Shown here: one piece after another, positions 19,101-28,835 of the stretch
Layout of the letters: every line of letters begins with the position of its first letter
Position numbering within the stretch: the stretch's first letter is position 1
Source: Flavobacteriaceae bacterium CG2_30_34_30
GTDB lineage: Bacteria > Bacteroidota > Bacteroidia > Flavobacteriales > Flavobacteriaceae
Assembly (NCBI GenBank): GCA_001873105.1
Contig: MNYN01000001.1
Location: 39,899-103,898 of the forward strand
Reading direction: 5' to 3'
DNA length: 64,000 nucleotides
The notes under the pieces: generated by a model
Seen by the model: only the letters and a program-made list of their open reading frames with translations
Databases searched by the model: none
What the model was told of the DNA's origin: nothing
Made by a program: the position numbers and the translations under genes

Positions 19101-19638
19101 GAATGCCGTCTAATAGAGAGAGTTTAACCTCAAAATTGTTATTATTTATGAGCGAAGATTTTTTTACAAAACCATAGGTGTCTGATGAATTCCATTGATA
19201 CCTGAAGGTAATTCCAAAAGTGTAATTCACTTCTTCAAAAATAATTTTGTTTCCGTAGCGGTTTTTGTAAAGATTTCGAGTAATCTGAAAATTTGCTTTG
19301 GTTCTTTTAGAAAATGGCTCCCATAGAAAATTGTTTTCATTTTGACGAACAATTACGAGAGTTTTACTTCCGGTAGTTCCGGCAGATTCGGTGATTTTAT
19401 CTTCTGTATAATAAGGAAATAAGGCATTATTACTGTCTTTTCTTCCGGCTGTTAATCCTCCGTTGCTTGAAATAAACATCCAATGATTTGAATCACTTAC
19501 TATATTCATAAAAAAAGGACGCATCGCATCGGAATTTTCTATTTTATAATACAATTCGTTATCTATTTCGACATAGGAGTGATTACTATTTTTGATTGAT
19601 AAATCTTGTAATTCCTTTATTGTTAATTCCTTATTCAT
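16168..19638 (-). CDS. Beta-1,3-glucan phosphorylase, GH149-like
   Basis: This 1,156-residue protein has no signal peptide. It has the GH94/GH149/GH161-type fold: an N-terminal beta-supersandwich (about 30-320, including NGGLTAGRKDSNNALFPYY) and an alpha/alpha barrel. The conserved stretches include SRPWNKFSI, DYEGNWRDIFQNWEA near 460-475 (likely with the catalytic Asp), RPEWNDANNALVGNG near 650, and KLYGAFPTDPYSHTPAGKG near 1050. The length fits GH149 (about 1,100 residues) better than disaccharide-specific GH94 (about 800). Such enzymes convert beta-1,3-glucan plus phosphate to glucose-1-phosphate. GH161 is the main alternative. It is followed by the GH17 lipoprotein gene in the operon. Confidence 0.82.
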   Translation of the reverse strand: MNKELTIKELQDLSIKNSNHSYVEIDNELYYKIENSDAMRPFFMNIVSDSNHWMFISSNGGLTAGRKDSNNALFPYYTEDKITESAGTTGSKTLVIVRQNENNFLWEPFSKRTKANFQITRNLYKNRYGNKIIFEEVNYTFGITFRYQWNSSDTYGFVKKSSLINNNNFEVKLSLLDGIQNVMPYGVSADLQNQSSNLVDAYKRTELEANSGLGIFALSAIIVDKAEPSEALKANIVWSIGIENPTYLLSNLQLEDFRKGKTLISETDIKAEKGAYFIHKKINLSSYTQKDWLIIANVNQNHSAIASLIDKIKTNSLLYQDVLDDSNIGTQKLIKLIASSDALQLTADKARDTRHMANTLFNIMRGGVFDNNYQIEKWDFEKYLSSANKKVFKTSEKTLKTLPDIFDLTSLKKIGLESDDKNFRRLCLEYMPLKFSRRHGDPSRPWNKFSINTRNEIDGSKILDYEGNWRDIFQNWEALSTAFPEFIESMIHKFLNATTFDGYNPYRITKDGFDWEVIEENNPWSYIGYWGDHQIIYLLKFLESLENHKPDILQSFFDKDLFVYANVPYKIKPYKDLVKNPKDTIEFDYELDEKLNIKKQELGADGFLLRDENLFICKVNFIEKMLATILAKVSNFIPEAGIWLNTQRPEWNDANNALVGNGVSMVTLYYLRRFLSFFNKIVADAEPAQVEISNELLSYFNQVAKTLKDHDHILKRSIKDSERKIILDAVGQSASNYRTTIYKKAFSGRKSMLELSQLKTFIETTLNFIDHSIRANKRPDNLYHAYNLMTISNKNEIQISYLNEMLEGQVAALSAGYLTSAESLAVLNALKKSKLFRPDQYSYILYPNKELPSFLEKNVLPKETVESSELLVKMMQDGNTQIVEKDINGNYHFNGNFNNARVLKHTLESLKQSKYSRLIEKETPQLLQLFEMVFNHKEFTGRSGTFYGYEGLGSIYWHMVSKLQLAVQECCLKAIRENETPEVIGKLLEHYYEINEGIGVHKSPKLYGAFPTDPYSHTPAGKGAQQPGMTGQVKEDILSRFGELGVFVYEGKLLFYPCLLRKEEEFLKEAALFSFIDVHQNQQEIELAAGSLAFTYCQIPIVYTLSEKEALILSFVDGKTQNPTSLQLNNENSNKVFQRTGEIVKIDVHLTSKYLK

Positions 19639-19711
19639 TATTTTTTAATAAAGCTATTAGATTATTTTTATAGAATACATCCAATTTTGAAGTTGTTAGG
19701 TTAATACGTTC

Positions 19712-19747
19712 ATTATTAAAAAGGTCGGGATGATTTGTTTCCGACCT
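19712..19747 (-). terminator. Terminator between the GH16 and phosphorylase genes
   Basis: A perfect 7-bp stem (CCGACCT/AGGTCGG, arms at 19722-19728 and 19741-19747) with a 12-nt loop is followed on the minus strand by TTTTTAATAATG. It lies 57 bp after the GH16 stop and would separate or attenuate the surface-protein unit from the phosphorylase/import unit. Confidence 0.75.
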
Positions 19748-19803
19748 GTATTAATTAGTTTTGATTAAAAAAGTAGATGATTAGAAAAAATAGATAAAAA
19801 AAT

Positions 19804-20616
19804 TTATTCATATACTCTTATATAGTCTACAAGCATTGTTTGCGGAAATAGCGTATTATCGTTTGGTGGTCCTACAAAAGAACCTCCAACGGCAACATTC
19901 ATAATAATATAAAAAGGATGATTAAAAACCCAATCTCCAGGAACATCTGCTGGAGTAATTTGATTATATAAGGTATCATCTACATAAAAATTAATAAAAT
20001 CTGGACCCCATTCTATCCCAAATATGTGAAAACCTGTATCAAATCTATCGTTTTCTAAAATAAAACCCTTTGAAACAGATTCACCTGCTGAATAACCAGG
20101 TCCGTGAACGCTGCCGTCTATTCTTATAGGATTTTGCCCCCTGTATTCCATAATGTCAATTTCACCACATAAAGGCCAATCGTTTTGTTCACAGTTATTG
20201 CCTAAAAGCCAAAAGGCTGGCCAAATACCTTGACCCCAAGGGAGTTGTATTTTGGCTTCAAATCGTCCATAAGTTTTTTCAAATTTGCCTTGTGTTTTTA
20301 TTCTGGCAGAAGTAAAATTAGAACCTTGAAAGGGTTCTTGACGAGCAATGAAATGAAGCATTCCATTTTCAATTTTAATATTTTCTGGACGGTCTGTATA
20401 ATACTGTAATTCATTATTGCCCCATCCATTGTCTCCAGTACCAATATCAAAAGACCATAGGGAACTATCAATTGTGCCGTCGTTATTAAACTCATCTGAA
20501 ATAGAAAGTTTTGTAAAGTTATTTCCTATACTTTGAGTTTCATCGGTTGTACAACCTACTAGGATGGTCAAATAAATACCAACTAAAAAACGAGTGATTT
20601 TATATGTATTTTTCAT
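19804..20616 (-). CDS. GH16 family laminarinase-like lipoprotein
   Basis: This 270-residue protein starts MKNTYKITRFLVGIYLTILVGC with a lipoprotein Cys at 22. The GH16 jelly roll has GEIDIMEYRG near 150-159, carrying the ExDxxE catalytic set (nucleophile Glu, Asp, acid/base Glu), and aromatic WPAFWLLG before it. DYIRVYE at the C-terminus is typical of laminarinase-type GH16. It hydrolyses internal beta-1,3-glucan bonds, probably at the cell surface. I prefer the ATG at 20616 to a TTG two codons earlier. It lies about 25 bp after the surface lipoprotein gene. Confidence 0.93.
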   Translation of the reverse strand: MKNTYKITRFLVGIYLTILVGCTTDETQSIGNNFTKLSISDEFNNDGTIDSSLWSFDIGTGDNGWGNNELQYYTDRPENIKIENGMLHFIARQEPFQGSNFTSARIKTQGKFEKTYGRFEAKIQLPWGQGIWPAFWLLGNNCEQNDWPLCGEIDIMEYRGQNPIRIDGSVHGPGYSAGESVSKGFILENDRFDTGFHIFGIEWGPDFINFYVDDTLYNQITPADVPGDWVFNHPFYIIMNVAVGGSFVGPPNDNTLFPQTMLVDYIRVYE

Positions 20617-20641
20617 AATCAAATTGTAAGTGTTTTTTCTT

Positions 20642-22552
20642 TTAATCTATAATTTGTAAATCATCATAGTAGTATGTGCTTCCATCACCTGGCAAATCAG
20701 CAATAAATTCGAAAAACACGACTATTCTAACAAAACTTGCAGAAGTGTTCATACCATTAAAGTCCCATTCTAATTCTTCCCATTCATTAAGAGTAGTTGT
20801 ATTTGCGTCTAACTCAATTCCTACTGAATTGTCAACATTTTCAAGTCGTACTCTAATGGGAATACCACTTTTGGGTGAAAGTACTTTCATTCTGAATTTT
20901 TGAGAGTTTGAAAAATCTATTGGGGAATCGAGATTGAGTAGGGTGCCTGCAAAAAATTGGGATCCGGCAGTTTTAGTGGAACGCATCACTCTTGAAGTTG
21001 GATTTATTCCTTCAGGTAAAGGATTCGTTTCAATAACGGAATCTGCACCTTCAAACCCTAAAAAGTCATAGGCAAGAGTTATAGATTCAAAACCAATGGG
21101 CAGAGCTACTTGTGTTGCACCTGAATCATCCACATTAGGGGAAGGTGTTATAACATCTCTGTAATAATAAATATTGTCAACAAAAATATTTGATATGGTG
21201 GCATCAGAAACAAAAAATAAGAGTCCAATTTGATTTCTTGCACCTAAACCCGTAAATTCTTCTAGAGGAATATCAAGACTTGCCCATTGATTGGTTACTA
21301 ATATAGAATTTGTGAAAGTTACAGAACCTGATGTTTCATTATTGCCAACATTATTTATTAATTGTATTTTAATAAAATCTCCCGGCTCTATAGTTTCTTG
21401 TACATTAATATCCACGTGAAGATGTGTCATTGTAGAGGCATTTATTGTTGGTACATTTAAAAATGTGCCTATACCCACAAAATTTAGGTCTGTATAATTT
21501 ATTACTTCTTCACCTCCTATATTAATAGGTGGAGCTCCTCCTTGTGTGGTTTGCCCATCTCCATTAAAAAAACCATTGTAATAATCTACTGGTACATTGG
21601 TGTATGCATCGCTAAAAACAGAAATAACATTTTCCGGAGCTCTAGTTGGGGTAGGAGCTTGTTCAAATTCTCCTAATGATTCTATAGTTAGAGATCCTGT
21701 GGCCTCTACATCGCCTAAACTTGCTCTTATTACTGTAGTGCCAGAGCCAATAATGGCAATTTCACCAAGGTCATTTACCGTTGCAACTTGTGGATTTGAA
21801 GAAATAAAATTAAAGTAACTAGGTGCAGCACTAACTGTTTGGTTTGATCCATTTTCAAGATTAAAAGTTTGAGATAAACCGGTAGTCATAATAGTTGAAC
21901 CTGAAAAAGTTTGTTGGGTTATATTTTCACCATTAAAAATTTTTGGTCTTGGTTGTGCTATGGTTCCTAATTTTTCATATTTTAATTCATCTACCCAAAA
22001 AGTATAGCCATTTCCGTTTTCAGGACCTTCAGCATACCAAAAGAGACCTTTTTCTTCTATTAATTTTGAAGGATCAGGTATTGCAATTGTATATTTTTGC
22101 CAGTTAGTCGTTAATTGTAGGTTTTGAAGGGTGGTTAAATACTTGTTTTCACCAAAATCTTGACCAAAGCCTATTTCATTTATTGTACCTGCGGTGGTTG
22201 CTTTTGCCCAAAAAGTAAGGGCATCATACTCCGTTAGATCTCTTCCTGAAAAGTCGGGAAAAATGGCACCGGCAAAGGCGCCTAGGGGATCTCCTACATT
22301 AGGCACATCAAATCGCATTGAAGCGGTTCCTTCATATTTTTCGTTGGTATCCACATTGAAGGCATCAAGTCTTGAACCTGCAAAGGGTAAATATTGTAAA
22401 CCAGCACTAAAGCCGTCTATAAATACTTCTGGATTATTAGAAAATCTTGCTTCAACAGCATCTTGTGTAAGATCTCTATCACAACTAAATGATATGAGAA
22501 GAAGTCCTAGTGTAGTTGTGGTTATGATATATTTTTTCATCCAATTTTTCAT
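20642..22552 (-). CDS. Multidomain surface lipoprotein, probable beta-glucan-binding protein
   Basis: This 636-residue protein has a lipoprotein signal (LLLISFSC, Cys near 24). At least four all-beta modules follow: a CBM-like sandwich (about 40-195, EGTASMRFDVP and DYDALTFWAKA-type strands, ending FWVDELKYEK), a bacterial Ig-like BIG2 module (about 215-290, NPQVATVNDLGEIAIIGSGT), a second sandwich (about 305-460, ending IFVDNIYYYRD), and a third (about 480-636, ending YYYDDLQIID). It has no catalytic motif. The architecture fits surface glycan-binding proteins of beta-glucan loci and would take the role SusD has elsewhere. It lies between the GH/barrel gene and the GH16 gene. Confidence 0.83.
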   Translation of the reverse strand: MKNWMKKYIITTTTLGLLLISFSCDRDLTQDAVEARFSNNPEVFIDGFSAGLQYLPFAGSRLDAFNVDTNEKYEGTASMRFDVPNVGDPLGAFAGAIFPDFSGRDLTEYDALTFWAKATTAGTINEIGFGQDFGENKYLTTLQNLQLTTNWQKYTIAIPDPSKLIEEKGLFWYAEGPENGNGYTFWVDELKYEKLGTIAQPRPKIFNGENITQQTFSGSTIMTTGLSQTFNLENGSNQTVSAAPSYFNFISSNPQVATVNDLGEIAIIGSGTTVIRASLGDVEATGSLTIESLGEFEQAPTPTRAPENVISVFSDAYTNVPVDYYNGFFNGDGQTTQGGAPPINIGGEEVINYTDLNFVGIGTFLNVPTINASTMTHLHVDINVQETIEPGDFIKIQLINNVGNNETSGSVTFTNSILVTNQWASLDIPLEEFTGLGARNQIGLLFFVSDATISNIFVDNIYYYRDVITPSPNVDDSGATQVALPIGFESITLAYDFLGFEGADSVIETNPLPEGINPTSRVMRSTKTAGSQFFAGTLLNLDSPIDFSNSQKFRMKVLSPKSGIPIRVRLENVDNSVGIELDANTTTLNEWEELEWDFNGMNTSASFVRIVVFFEFIADLPGDGSTYYYDDLQIID

Positions 22553-22646
22553 CTGTATAGAATATTAGTTTTTTAAGCGGAACAATTAAAAAGTTTTAAT
22601 AATCAGTTGAATTTGTTTATTAAAATACTTTTTTATTTAGATTATT

Positions 22647-25600
22647 TTATTTTCCAATGTTTATATGTATGTAGGTTCTTATTTCCCATTCTTGCCCATC
22701 GTCAAAGCCAACAGGGCTAAGGGGTGGTTCGCCAAATTCAGGGCCTTGATTAGGTAAATACCTTGGGGAATATTTATTTAAAGATCTCCAAGTTCCTTTT
22801 ATGCCTGCACGAGTATTAGGCAAAATAAACCAATTGGGTTTGCCTAAAGAGGTGGAAATATCAAGCATGAGCTGAATAGGGTAAGTAAGGTTAAAATCAC
22901 GATGGTAGTCAAAAGGTCCCCAGTCATTTATTTTTAAAGCATTTACTAATTTAATATTCTTGTAGATAAGTCTAATGTCTGAACCAAAACGGGTAATCAT
23001 TCTCGAGTCACTTCCATTTGCTTGTCCGTTTCCGTAATATAAATTAGCAATAAGACCCAATTCGGGATTTACTTTGGATACGATTCGAGTATTAATTTCC
23101 CACAAGTCTTCTTCAGGAGCTGAATTTGGGAAGGCAAAAGAGGTTCTATTACTTAGAAAACCAATTGCAGCGTCTTGAGTGGTAGGTAAATGACGATAAA
23201 CAAAACCTGCACTAAAAGCAATTTTAGCATCTTCGGCTATATCATTGTCCCACTCATACATCCAAGTTGCAGGGGTTGGGTCAAAAGTGAATAATATTTC
23301 ACCGGCAACGGTTTCTCTGTTAATTCTAACAGCAAAGGGGTCGTCTTGAATATTTCTGAGTCTTCCCGGACTATTTACATCATTGGGCATTGCGTCAACA
23401 ATTGGTTTTTGCCATAGAAAGTTTGGAGCTATTTGTAGTTTTCCATATGTATAAGTAAATCCTGACAAGAAATTTGTTTGATTTCCACTGCCACTATCTT
23501 TAAGTGTCCATCCTGTATATGTACGTGTGTAATCGCCACCGCCGTTAGCTACTATTCCCATTGCTGCAGCTTGCGCATACCAATTAAAACGGCCTTTTGA
23601 AAATGTTATTTTTGCTTTACCTCCCCAATTGTCTTTTGAGGATACTCTGTCTTCTATTATGTTGTAGTTTCCAGGTTGTCCTTGTGCAATCTGAAATTTT
23701 CTGCCGTTTAGGGGTTCTCCTGCCCAAATACCTCCAATTTCAAGACCCAAGTTGCCTATTTTAGTCTTTAAATGTAGGGTTGCCCTTCTTGTTTTAGGAA
23801 GGGGAATAGCAATGGAAGAAACGATAGAGGATGCATTATCAATGTCTTCGTGGTAGATACCAGTTATATCTACTGAGCCAATTTTACGGCTATATTTTAA
23901 TAATGCAGCAGGATTTGCTCCCCACCATAGTTGTGGCCCATAAGCTGCTTTTAATCCATTAAAAGATTTTTTACCATCGATTTCAAATCCTGAAATTTCA
24001 CCATTGTATAAATCCAAATTAGGACCATAATTAGCTTCTGGATATAGACCAAAAAAATCACCTTCATAACCCCAATGGTAATGTCCTGTTCTATAAAATG
24101 CTCTAAGGTCAAAATCTTTGCCAACCCATTCAAAATCTGCATTATATATTTGAACACGGTTCACATCAGTAAATTCAACAGTACCATTTTCAGAATTTAC
24201 AGTAACATTTCGACCCCTGTTTTCATAAAAAATTTCATCGATTGGGTTTTTGGCAACATTTCCTAAAACACTTACATTCACATTTGCTCTTACATTTGCA
24301 GCAGGTTTACCTTGAACACCTATGTAATAAGACTGTGTGTGGTCAAAGCCTAATTCGTTAGGAAATGTAGATGTACTTGGGTCATCAGAATTTGGAGTGG
24401 TTATTAAATTTCCTCCTGTATTATACGTAGTAAATTCTGCTCTTAGATTGCTTATACTTAATTTTTCATCACCTCCTAATGCCGCTTTATCTCCTCTGGC
24501 TTTTAAAACAGCATCCATTAAAGAAATAGAATTGAAGTAGTTTTCTATAAAATCAATATCAACTCCTTCTTCATAAGGGTTTAATTGATGTGCTTCTTTC
24601 AAAGTATAATAGGCTGCTCTTGGATAGAGGTCATAAAGACCTCTTGCATTTGTTTGACCTTTGGCGGCTATTCCAAACCACTCTTCATTCATATTGTTTT
24701 CCCCTTCAATAAAATCTCTTTGGTAACCACCGTTAGACCAAGAGGCATTGGTATCGTGGACATCTAAGTTTTTAGTTTGTCCAAATTTCCACCAGCCATC
24801 GCTAAATTGAAATGTAAATCCACCTATAGAATTACCTGTTTTACCTAATCCGGCAGCATTTTCATAGATTTCTTTCCAATTTCCCTTCATATAGTATGCT
24901 TGAGAATATTGGTCTTCTTGATTTTCTATGGCATTAAATGCATCAGCCCCAAATTCTGTAAAGAGAATAGGTTTGTTATACTCATCTTTTGCTCTTTGAA
25001 ATGCGTCACCAAAAGAAATTCCCCGATACATATTGGTTCCTAAGACATCTATGTCTGGACATTCTTTTGCCAATAAGTCCATAAATAACAAGTCACCATT
25101 GCAAATAGCGATAGGATGCTTTGTACTTATTTGTTTCATAGCAATAGCGGCTTCATTAAATAATTGATACATAGCTTTAGCTCTTGCAGTAGATTTTCTA
25201 TCTTCTATGGGTATATTTTCTGTTTCAGCTCCATCCCAAAATAAACCGTAATTATTTTCATTTCCGAGTAAAAACATTAATACTCCTGGGGTATCTTGAT
25301 ATTCTTTAACTAAATCTGTAACTTCTTTTAATAATATTTTTCTTGTGCGAGGGTCAGCATATTCCGTATTTGGTGTCCAAGAGCCGTCAATAGTCAATCC
25401 ATATCTACCAAAAGCGTGATTAATCATCGTATAAATACCATAGTTTTCATATATGTATTCTATCCACTTTGATGGAACACCAGTATATTGTCTTATGGTA
25501 TTAACACCCATGTTTTTAAGTAAACCCATTTCTGAATCCAAAGCAGCTTTAATAAAGTCATCAGGTTGCTTCCATAAACTGTAATTATAATTTGTTCCTA

Positions 25601-25772
25601 TTGGAAAATAATCCCAATTCATTCCGTTTACTAAGAAAGGTTTTTCATTAACAAGTAATTTAAAACCATCATTATTTGATTGGATTGAAACAGTTTTTGA
25701 TTGCATATAAGCATTTGCGGATAAAAACAAAAGAAAAAAACTTAAAATTATATTTTTCATGAAGGTATGCAT
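22647..25772 (-). CDS. Clan GH-A glycosidase fused to a predicted outer-membrane beta-barrel
   Basis: The protein has 1,041 residues. After a signal peptide (MKNIILSFFLLFLSANAYMQ) comes a TIM-barrel glycosidase (about 22-400) resembling GH2/GH5 catalytic domains: LLGNENNYG (acid/base Glu near 170), NTIRQYTG (near 80) and LFTEFGADAF (nucleophile Glu near 271). From about 530 to the end there is no enzyme motif but a long series of alternating amphipathic strands with aromatic girdles (FDLRAFYRTGHYHWGYEG, GRFNWYAQAAAMGIVA, DSRMITRFGSDIRLIYKN), ending EWEIRTYIHINIGK, typical of outer-membrane barrels. The exact GH family is not determined. It is the first gene of the minus-strand locus. An ATG 12 bp further in (25760) is an equally good start. 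Confidence 0.75.
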   Translation of the reverse strand: MHTFMKNIILSFFLLFLSANAYMQSKTVSIQSNNDGFKLLVNEKPFLVNGMNWDYFPIGTNYNYSLWKQPDDFIKAALDSEMGLLKNMGVNTIRQYTGVPSKWIEYIYENYGIYTMINHAFGRYGLTIDGSWTPNTEYADPRTRKILLKEVTDLVKEYQDTPGVLMFLLGNENNYGLFWDGAETENIPIEDRKSTARAKAMYQLFNEAAIAMKQISTKHPIAICNGDLLFMDLLAKECPDIDVLGTNMYRGISFGDAFQRAKDEYNKPILFTEFGADAFNAIENQEDQYSQAYYMKGNWKEIYENAAGLGKTGNSIGGFTFQFSDGWWKFGQTKNLDVHDTNASWSNGGYQRDFIEGENNMNEEWFGIAAKGQTNARGLYDLYPRAAYYTLKEAHQLNPYEEGVDIDFIENYFNSISLMDAVLKARGDKAALGGDEKLSISNLRAEFTTYNTGGNLITTPNSDDPSTSTFPNELGFDHTQSYYIGVQGKPAANVRANVNVSVLGNVAKNPIDEIFYENRGRNVTVNSENGTVEFTDVNRVQIYNADFEWVGKDFDLRAFYRTGHYHWGYEGDFFGLYPEANYGPNLDLYNGEISGFEIDGKKSFNGLKAAYGPQLWWGANPAALLKYSRKIGSVDITGIYHEDIDNASSIVSSIAIPLPKTRRATLHLKTKIGNLGLEIGGIWAGEPLNGRKFQIAQGQPGNYNIIEDRVSSKDNWGGKAKITFSKGRFNWYAQAAAMGIVANGGGDYTRTYTGWTLKDSGSGNQTNFLSGFTYTYGKLQIAPNFLWQKPIVDAMPNDVNSPGRLRNIQDDPFAVRINRETVAGEILFTFDPTPATWMYEWDNDIAEDAKIAFSAGFVYRHLPTTQDAAIGFLSNRTSFAFPNSAPEEDLWEINTRIVSKVNPELGLIANLYYGNGQANGSDSRMITRFGSDIRLIYKNIKLVNALKINDWGPFDYHRDFNLTYPIQLMLDISTSLGKPNWFILPNTRAGIKGTWRSLNKYSPRYLPNQGPEFGEPPLSPVGFDDGQEWEIRTYIHINIGK

Positions 25773-25858
25773 TAGTTGAAATTTAGTTTTTACTGCTGTA
25801 TTGAAAAGAAATTTAGTTTAATAAACCATTATATTATTGTAAAATTAGGGTTGCTTCG

Positions 25859-25870
25859 TTTGAATTCAAA
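25859..25870. promoter_or_regulatory. 12-bp palindrome TTTGAATTCAAA
   Basis: A perfect inverted repeat about 90 bp upstream of the start of the GH/barrel gene. It may be an operator; it is not the same sequence as the palindrome upstream of the LacI-type gene. Confidence 0.3.
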
Positions 25871-26003
25871 AAAAATCACCTTAACAAAATGCATACAGAT
25901 TAAATAAAGAAAGAATGTTTTATTAAATAAGTAACTTAATAAAGGTATAAATAACAAGTGTTTATTTTATGAAATCATATTAAAATTGACAGAAGTATAT
26001 TCA

Positions 26004-26025
26004 AAGTTGTGGTAATGTATAGGTA
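26004..26025. repeat. Two tandem 11-bp repeats (candidate operator B)
   Basis: The units AAGTTGTGGTA and ATGTATAGGTA abut. Together with the next bases they match the block at 6107-6125 in 18 of 19 positions (GTGGTAATGTATRGGTAAA). The site lies about 235 bp upstream of the GH/barrel gene, in the same orientation relative to transcription as the other copy. Confidence 0.65.
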
Positions 26026-26165
26026 AATTATTCAAAAAGTTAAGGATAATACCATTTTGTATTTATTTAAAAAGATTATTGTTAGTATTTTACGCAAACG
26101 ATATAGTAAAATCTTATTAAATAATATCATTTAGTGATGTTTTAAAATTGCCTTTCATACATTGT

Positions 26166-26199
26166 AAAAGTGTAACCTAGAGTATCAAAAAACACTTTT
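26166..26199. other. Stem-loop AAAAGTGT/ACACTTTT
   Basis: A perfect 8-bp inverted repeat with an 18-nt loop, in the middle of the intergenic region. It could end antisense transcription in either direction; the role is unclear. Confidence 0.3.
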
Positions 26200-26451
26200 A
26201 AATTTTAAAAATAAGTGGATATGTAAATCTTACCATTTTAATTTTTTTGCTTAAATTTCTTGCTAGAAAGAATTAGTATTTATAGGGTTTTTACACAAAA
26301 TGTTTTTACTTCTATCTCTAGCACCATTAAAATAATAAGATTTTTTTGATTATGAGTGTTTTTTCATTAAATTATAGAAAATTGTGTTTCTATATATAAC
26401 CATAATTTTTATCTATTTAAAAACAAATTTCATAAATAAATATTTTACTAG

Positions 26452-28731
<2,280 letters not shown>

Positions 28732-28754
28732 TTTTGAAAGATTTGATAACTTAT

Positions 28755-28792
28755 AAAAAGGGAGCTCGGCAACGGATTCCCTTTTTTGTTTT
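28755..28792 (+). terminator. Rho-independent terminator after katG
   Basis: A 9-bp perfect stem (AAAAAGGGA at 28755-28763, TCCCTTTTT at 28778-28786) with a 14-nt loop, followed by more T residues. It starts 24 bp after the katG stop. Confidence 0.8.
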
Positions 28793-28835
28793 AATGGTTG
28801 TATGCATTTTTTAGAATAAAAATCTGTCCCTTTTT

